DNA of 64,000 nucleotides from the NCBI RefSeq assembly GCF_036038375.1, contig NZ_CP107935.1, forward strand, positions 9,982,001 through 10,046,000, given 5' to 3'. Under the pieces are notes generated by a model. That model did not search any database, had not been told where the DNA came from, and was given only the letters and a program-made list of their open reading frames with translations. A program made the translations under genes and the position numbers. Positions within the stretch are counted from its first letter, which is position 1. Every line of letters begins with the position of its first letter. Shown one piece after another: positions 59,437 to 64,000 of the stretch. The DNA comes from Streptomyces sp. NBC_00414 (GTDB lineage: Bacteria > Actinomycetota > Actinomycetes > Streptomycetales > Streptomycetaceae).

Positions 59437-60687
59437 GACCGCGCCGAGCCGACGGGTACCGAACTGCGTATCGGGGTGGTGGGCGTCGGTCAGCGGGCCC
59501 CCCTGGCCACGCTGGCGAACCGGCCGGGCCACGCCCGGGTGGTGTCCTGCGCCGACCCGCACCCCAGGGGACAGGCCGACGCCGGACTGCTGTTCGGCGC
59601 GGACGTCGCGGTGCACGAGCGGTACGAGGACATGCTCGGCGACGACCTGGACGCGGTGTTCGTCCTCACCCCCGACCATCTGCACACCGGGCCCGCGCAG
59701 TTCTTCCTCGACGCCGGGACACCGGTGTTCGTGGAGAAGCCCCTCGCGATCACGGTCGAGGACTGCGACACCCTGCTCGACGCCGCCTTCCGCTCCCGCA
59801 CCCGCCTGTACGTCGGCCACAACCTGCGCCACCTGCCGATGCTGCGACGCATGCGTGAGCTGATCGACAAGGGCACGATCGGCACCGTGCGTTCCATCTG
59901 GTGCCGCCACTTCGTCGGTCACGGCGGGGACTTCTACTTCAAGGACTGGCACGCCGAACGGGCCCACACCAACGGCCTGTTGCTGCAGAAGGGCGCACAC
60001 GACCTCGACGTGATCCACTGGCTGGCCGGCGGCTACACCCGTGACGTCGTCGCTCACGGCACACTCGCCGTCTACGGCGACAACCCGCGCCGTGACGCAC
60101 GGACTCCCGTACCCGACGGCGAGCGCATGCCCGACTGGTACGACCCGGACATCTGGCCGCCGTCGGCCCTGCGTGACCTCAACCCCGTCATCGACGTCGA
60201 AGACCTCAGCATGATGCTCGGCCGCCTCGACAACGGAGTGCTCACCAGCTACCAGCAGTGCCACTTCACCCCCGACTACTGGCGCAACTACACCGTCATC
60301 GGCGACGAGGGCCGCCTGGAGAACTTCGGCGACGGGATCGACGGCGACCCCGCCACCATCAAGGTCTGGAACCGGCGCCGCTCCGGCTACCGCCAGGACG
60401 CCGACCTGAGCCTCGACGTCCCCACACCGGACGAGGGCCTGCACGGCGGCGCGGACCGGGCACTGGTCGACGAATTCCTGCGCTTCGCCGCCACGGGAGG
60501 CCGCACCGAGACCTCCCCGATGGCCGCCCGCGAGGCGGTGGCCTGCGCCGCGGCGGCGACGACCTCACTGCGCTCGAACGGCACATCGGTCGCCGTACCG
60601 GAACCCGCCCCGGCGCTCGTCGACTACTTCGCGAACCACCAGACGCTTCCGGCCGCCGCCGGGGACCCGGCAGCCCGACAGGCCTGA
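59401..60687 (+). CDS. Gfo/Idh/MocA-family oxidoreductase
   Basis: 428 residues with an NAD-binding Rossmann N-terminus (RIGVVGVGQRAPL) and the family's EKPLAI block, then a long C-terminal domain (KGAHDLDVIHWLAGGYTRD). It likely oxidises a sugar or derived galactoside with NAD(P). Either ATG 59401 or 59431 can start it; the first adds ten repeat-encoded residues. It ends the alpha-galactosidase operon; its product step in the pathway is unknown. Confidence 0.85.
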   Translation: MGDGHAGDGHMGDRAEPTGTELRIGVVGVGQRAPLATLANRPGHARVVSCADPHPRGQADAGLLFGADVAVHERYEDMLGDDLDAVFVLTPDHLHTGPAQFFLDAGTPVFVEKPLAITVEDCDTLLDAAFRSRTRLYVGHNLRHLPMLRRMRELIDKGTIGTVRSIWCRHFVGHGGDFYFKDWHAERAHTNGLLLQKGAHDLDVIHWLAGGYTRDVVAHGTLAVYGDNPRRDARTPVPDGERMPDWYDPDIWPPSALRDLNPVIDVEDLSMMLGRLDNGVLTSYQQCHFTPDYWRNYTVIGDEGRLENFGDGIDGDPATIKVWNRRRSGYRQDADLSLDVPTPDEGLHGGADRALVDEFLRFAATGGRTETSPMAAREAVACAAAATTSLRSNGTSVAVPEPAPALVDYFANHQTLPAAAGDPAARQA

Positions 60688-60696
60688 CGGGTCAGG
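60683..60696. terminator. Hairpin spanning two convergent stop codons
   Basis: CCTGAC GG GTCAGG covers the stop codons of the oxidoreductase (60685-60687) and IclR (60692-60694) genes, which end only 4 bases apart. The loop is very short, so it may act as a weak terminator or simply reflect the stop codons. Confidence 0.35.
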
Positions 60697-61480
60697 GACC
60701 GGCGACCCGGTGCAGGTCGGTCTCGATGGCGGTGGCGCACTCCTGGAGCCGGGGCACCATGGCGCGGAGTTCGTCGAGGCCGCGCATGCCCGCGCTCGCG
60801 GCGATGTTGGCCGCGGCGATGACGGCGCCCGACCGGTCGCGCACCGGGACGGCCACGGCCCGCAGCCCCTGGTTGAGTTCCTGGTCGGCGAGGCAGAACC
60901 CGTCGGCCCGAGCGGTCTCTATGACCGCCCGCAGTTCGTCGGCGCTGCGAACCGTGCGGTCGGTCAGCGGCTGGAGGTCGATCCGGTCCAGGTAGGCCTG
61001 GAAGGCGTCCTCGGCCAGTCCGACCAGCAGCACCCGGCCCATGGCCGTGGCGTAGGCGGGGAACCGGGATCCCACGTTGATGGACACACTGATCACCCCG
61101 CCGGCCGGTACACGCGCCACATGCACCACGTGATCGCCGTCGAGCACGGACAGCGCCGTCGTCTCGCGCACGTCGCGCATCAGGCTCGTCAGGTGCGGTT
61201 CGGCGATCTGGGGCGTGGACAGCGCCCGCAGATAGGCGTGCCCCAGTTCGAGGGTCTTGGGGGTCAGACCGAAGAGCGTTCCCTCGCTGCGTACGTATCC
61301 GAGCTTGAGCAGGGTCAGCAGTGAGCGCCGTGCCGAGGCGCGGGAGAGACCGGTCGCCTTGGCGACGTCGCTGAGCGAGCGGAACGGATGCTCCGCGTCG
61401 AAGGCCCTGATCACTTCGAGTCCGCGCGCCAGTGACTGGACGAAGTCCGCGTCCCCAGGCCCGTCTTCGAGCAGTTCCAT
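60692..61480 (-). CDS. IclR-family transcriptional regulator
   Basis: 262 residues with the IclR winged helix (LARGLEVIRAFDAEHPFRS, ATGLSRASARRSLLTL) and the C-terminal GAF-like ligand domain (NVGSRFPAYATAMGRVLL). The ATG at 61480 has GGGAG seven bases upstream; the longer frame reaches into the divergent promoter. It is divergent from a binding-protein and dehydratase gene and likely controls them. Confidence 0.88.
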   Translation of the reverse strand: MELLEDGPGDADFVQSLARGLEVIRAFDAEHPFRSLSDVAKATGLSRASARRSLLTLLKLGYVRSEGTLFGLTPKTLELGHAYLRALSTPQIAEPHLTSLMRDVRETTALSVLDGDHVVHVARVPAGGVISVSINVGSRFPAYATAMGRVLLVGLAEDAFQAYLDRIDLQPLTDRTVRSADELRAVIETARADGFCLADQELNQGLRAVAVPVRDRSGAVIAAANIAASAGMRGLDELRAMVPRLQECATAIETDLHRVAGP

Positions 61481-61582
61481 GTCGTGTCTCCCAGTCCCGG
61501 CGGTGGCGGCGACCACCTTCCCACATCCGACGGGAGGGTTCTGCCGACGGACACGAGCAGCAGTGTACGCACAGCGAACGAT

Positions 61583-61603
61583 TGTGCGTGCGTCTAGCGC
61601 ACA
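61583..61603. promoter_or_regulatory. IclR operator candidate
   Basis: TGTGCG (61583-61588) and CGCACA (61598-61603) form an inverted repeat with a 9-base spacer in the divergent promoter region. Confidence 0.5.
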
Positions 61604-61678
61604 TGTGTTCAGAAATGTATGGTCCCTTCCACGCACCCTCTGGTCCGGTCCTCCGGGCCCTTGTCTCGTGGAGGAACG

Positions 61679-62680
61679 ATGGAGTTCCCGATCATGCGCA
61701 GAAGAACGGCGCTGGCGGCCGCGGCCGGACTGGCCCTGTCGCTCACCGCTGCCTGCGGCGGCGGCGAATCGTCGGGAGGGCAGGCCCCCTCGTCGAAGAC
61801 GCCGGTGACCGTCCAGGCCGGATTCATCCCGGTCATCGACGTGGCCGCGCTCTACCTGGGCGAGAAGCAGGGCTTCTTCTCAGACCGGGGCATCAAGCTC
61901 GACATCAAGACCGCCCAGGGCGGCGCGGCCCTGGTGCCGCCGGTGGTCAGCGGTCAGTACCAGTTCGCGTTCAGCAACATCGTCTCGGTGCTCTCGGCCC
62001 GCGGTCAGGGCCTGCCCCTCAAGGTGATCGCCTCCGGGTCCAATTCCACGGGCACCGAGGGCAAGGACGTGACGATGATCAGGGTCCCCAAGGACAGCCC
62101 GATCAGGTCGGCGGCGGACCTCGCGGGCAAGAAGGTCAGCGTCAACACGCTCAACAACCTCCTCCAGATGCTCGGCGAGGTCGCGGTGGACGCGGACAAG
62201 GGCGACCCGGACAAGGTCCAGTTCGTCGAACTGCCCTTCCCCGATGCGGTCACCGCGCTGGGCAAGGGCGACATCGACGCCATGGTCACCGCCGAGCCGT
62301 TCGACACCATCGCCGCGGACGCGGGCACCCGGGTCATCGCCTCGCCCTACCTCGACATGGCGAAGAGCAGCCTCACCACGTCGGTGTACTTCACCTCCGA
62401 GGCACAGCTGAAGAAGAACCCGAAGCTGTTCACCGCGCTGAAGGCCGCCATCGACGAGTCACTGGCCTACGCGGAGGCGCACCCCCGGGAGACCCGGGCC
62501 CAGCTGTCCTCGTTCATGAAGATCGACCCCGAGGTGGCCCAGAAGGTGACCCTGCCGACCTTCGCACCCGCGATCGAGCAGTCCTCCGTCGAGACGTTCG
62601 TCAAGACGGCCCGCGCGCACGGCCTGATCGACAAGGACATCTCCTACGACGACCTGGTGTGGTCGGGAACGGCCGGCTGA
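61679..62680 (+). CDS. ABC transporter substrate-binding protein, SsuA/NrtA type
   Basis: A 333-residue lipoprotein (signal ending SLTAACGGG) of the nitrate/sulfonate/taurine-binding (NMT1-like) fold: TVQAGFIPVIDVAALYLGEK, GFFSDRGIKLDIKTAQGG, and FAFSNIVSVLSARGQGLPL. GGAGG is four bases before the ATG at 61679; an ATG at 61694 is a possible alternative. The usual permease and ATPase partners are not in view and may lie past the window. It is divergent from the IclR gene and ends one base before the dehydratase start. Confidence 0.85.
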   Translation: MEFPIMRRRTALAAAAGLALSLTAACGGGESSGGQAPSSKTPVTVQAGFIPVIDVAALYLGEKQGFFSDRGIKLDIKTAQGGAALVPPVVSGQYQFAFSNIVSVLSARGQGLPLKVIASGSNSTGTEGKDVTMIRVPKDSPIRSAADLAGKKVSVNTLNNLLQMLGEVAVDADKGDPDKVQFVELPFPDAVTALGKGDIDAMVTAEPFDTIAADAGTRVIASPYLDMAKSSLTTSVYFTSEAQLKKNPKLFTALKAAIDESLAYAEAHPRETRAQLSSFMKIDPEVAQKVTLPTFAPAIEQSSVETFVKTARAHGLIDKDISYDDLVWSGTAG

Positions 62681-62681
62681 C

Positions 62682-64000
62682 ATGACCACCCCTCTTCCTG
62701 GGGCCGCACCTCTGCCTGAGGCCACCCCCGCCCCCGGCACGGCCCCTCTCCGCAGCGACCTGCCCGCCGGCAGCTCCCGCTGGGCGGTCCGACGGGCCCA
62801 GTGGCGCTCCCTCGGCATCACGGACGAGGAGATGGCCCGGCCCAAGATAGCCATCGTCAACTCCTCCTCCGACCTGGCCGCCTGCTTCGCCCACCTCGAC
62901 GACATCGTCCCGGTGCTGAAGGAGGCGATCCGGGCAGCGGGCGGGCTGCCCTTCGAGATCCGCACCGCCGCCCCGGCCGACTTCGTGACCAGTGCCGGGG
63001 CCGGCGGCCGGTACGTACTGCCCACCCGCGACCTGATCGTCAACGACATCGAGGTCGTGGTGGAGGGCGCCCTGCTCGACGGCATGGTGTGCCTCAGCTC
63101 GTGCGACAAGACCGCGCCCGCCCACATGATGGCGGGCGGCAGGCTCGACGTGCCCACCCTGCTCGTCGCCTGCGGCTACCAGCGCAGCGCCCTGCACGAG
63201 GACGGCGGCGCCGACATCGAGGACGTCTTCCTGCATGCCGGCCACACCGCCCTGGGCCGTACCTCCGCCGAGGACCTCCTGGCCATGTCCGAGGACGCCA
63301 TCCGCGGTCCCGGAGTGTGCGCGGGCATGGGCACCGCCAACACCATGCACATGGCCGCAGAGGCCCTGGGCATGGCGCTGCCCGGCACCACCCCGACCCG
63401 CGCCGAGGGCCCCGTCATGTGGGACGCCGTCCGCTCGGCCGGCGCGCGCATCGTGGAGATGGTCCACGAGGGGCGCACGGCGCGCTCGGTGCTCACCCCC
63501 GCCGCGATCCGCAACGCGGTCACCGTGATGCTCGCGGTCGGCGGCTCCATCAACTCCGTCAAACACCTCCAGGCCGTCGCCGTCGAGGCCGGACTGGACG
63601 TCGACGTCTGGCGGACCTACGAGGAACTGGCCGACCGGGTCCCCGTCATCACCGCGGTACGGCCCAACGGCCCCCATCACATCGAGCAGCTCGACGACGC
63701 CGGCGGCACCCGGGGCGTACTCGCCGCGCTGGCGCCCCTCCTCGACCTCACCACGGTCGGCGCCACCGGCCGCCCGCTCGGCGAACTCGTCGCCGAAACA
63801 CCCCGGTCCGAACCGGAGTTCATCCGGCCGCTGGACGACCCGTTCTCCCGTACGCCGTCGATCGTCGTCCTGCGCGGGTCCCTGGCGGCCGACGGCGCGA
63901 TCGTCAAGCTGCCCGCCGACGAGGAACGGCCCACGTCCTTCCGCGGTCCGGCCCGCTGCTACCCCTCCCGCGAGACCGCCATCGACGGACTCGCCGCGGG
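62682..64000 (+). CDS. IlvD/Edd-family dehydratase, 3' end outside the window
   Basis: At least 439 residues, cut off by the end of the window. It has the iron-sulfur ligands of the dihydroxyacid/sugar-acid dehydratases in LSSCDKTAPAHM and the AGMGTANTMHMAAEALGMAL block. A Pro/Ala-rich N-terminus of about 25 residues precedes the domain. Family members dehydrate dihydroxyvalerate, phosphogluconate or aldonates. Next to an SsuA/NrtA-type binding protein and an IclR regulator rather than ilv genes, a sugar-acid or sulfonated-sugar-acid substrate is likelier than branched-chain synthesis. Confidence 0.85.
   Translation, partial: MTTPLPGAAPLPEATPAPGTAPLRSDLPAGSSRWAVRRAQWRSLGITDEEMARPKIAIVNSSSDLAACFAHLDDIVPVLKEAIRAAGGLPFEIRTAAPADFVTSAGAGGRYVLPTRDLIVNDIEVVVEGALLDGMVCLSSCDKTAPAHMMAGGRLDVPTLLVACGYQRSALHEDGGADIEDVFLHAGHTALGRTSAEDLLAMSEDAIRGPGVCAGMGTANTMHMAAEALGMALPGTTPTRAEGPVMWDAVRSAGARIVEMVHEGRTARSVLTPAAIRNAVTVMLAVGGSINSVKHLQAVAVEAGLDVDVWRTYEELADRVPVITAVRPNGPHHIEQLDDAGGTRGVLAALAPLLDLTTVGATGRPLGELVAETPRSEPEFIRPLDDPFSRTPSIVVLRGSLAADGAIVKLPADEERPTSFRGPARCYPSRETAIDGLAA

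Noticed and set aside
58021-60444. An 807-codon minus-strand frame over the ROK and oxidoreductase genes
   Set aside because: It is a shadow of two well-supported genes on the plus strand.
62682-64000. Branched-chain biosynthetic ilvD
   Set aside because: No other ilv gene is near and the partner genes are an importer protein and an IclR regulator; the family match alone does not decide substrate.

Overview
The window is very G+C-rich, with GC-biased third codon positions, GTG/ATGA start-stop overlaps, GGAGG-type ribosome binding sites, lipoprotein-anchored sugar-binding proteins, and PucR, ROK, IclR, LacI, TetR and HxlR regulators. This points to a Streptomyces or close relative, probably an accessory carbohydrate-utilisation part of the chromosome. 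I see no rRNA, tRNA, insertion sequence, prophage or CRISPR array.

Left part (0.2-25.9 kb): a secreted alginate-lyase-family protein; a LacI-controlled operon (binding protein, two permeases, GH38 alpha-mannosidase, GH2 beta-galactosidase); a membrane protein with a degenerate Mrr-like domain; a second sugar ABC operon (binding protein, two permeases, hydroxyacid dehydrogenase, DUF2264 protein) under a DeoR/LacI hybrid regulator; a secreted GH43 enzyme; a membrane protein; a secreted serine hydrolase preceded by a possible leader peptide; and a quinone-oxidoreductase-like gene divergent from a TetR regulator.

Middle (25.9-50.2 kb): a feruloyl-esterase/tannase, acyl-CoA ligase and MFS transporter operon divergent from a GAF-PucR regulator; two tandem DUF4139 (MuiA-like) proteins; a PlsC-type acyltransferase; a four-EF-hand calcium-binding protein; a secreted NlpC/P60 protein; a 1309-residue HTH-nSTAND-WD40 protein; an I36-type protease inhibitor; a lipoprotein; an enoyl-CoA hydratase/HxlR pair; a secreted GH30-ricin-lectin enzyme with a divergent TetR regulator; and a VOC protein.

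Right part (50.3-64 kb): two decayed gene fragments; a secreted DUF4832 protein with a carbohydrate-binding module; a third sugar ABC operon (two permeases, binding protein, GH36 alpha-galactosidase, ROK regulator, Gfo/Idh/MocA oxidoreductase); then an IclR regulator divergent from an SsuA/NrtA-type binding protein and an IlvD/Edd dehydratase that runs off the window.

Working model: secreted enzymes (GH43, GH30, the alginate-lyase-like protein, DUF4832) release oligosaccharides from plant polysaccharides or glycans. Three importers without their own ATPase (in Streptomyces the shared ATPase is usually MsiK) bring them in, and cytoplasmic glycosidases and oxidoreductases finish the breakdown. 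The features most worth a second look are the leader ORF and hairpins before the serine hydrolase, the HTH-nSTAND-WD40 protein, the tandem MuiA-like pair, a PHO-box-like direct repeat and a 36-bp operator before the mannosidase operon, and several short tandem DNA repeats that sit exactly at gene ends or starts.
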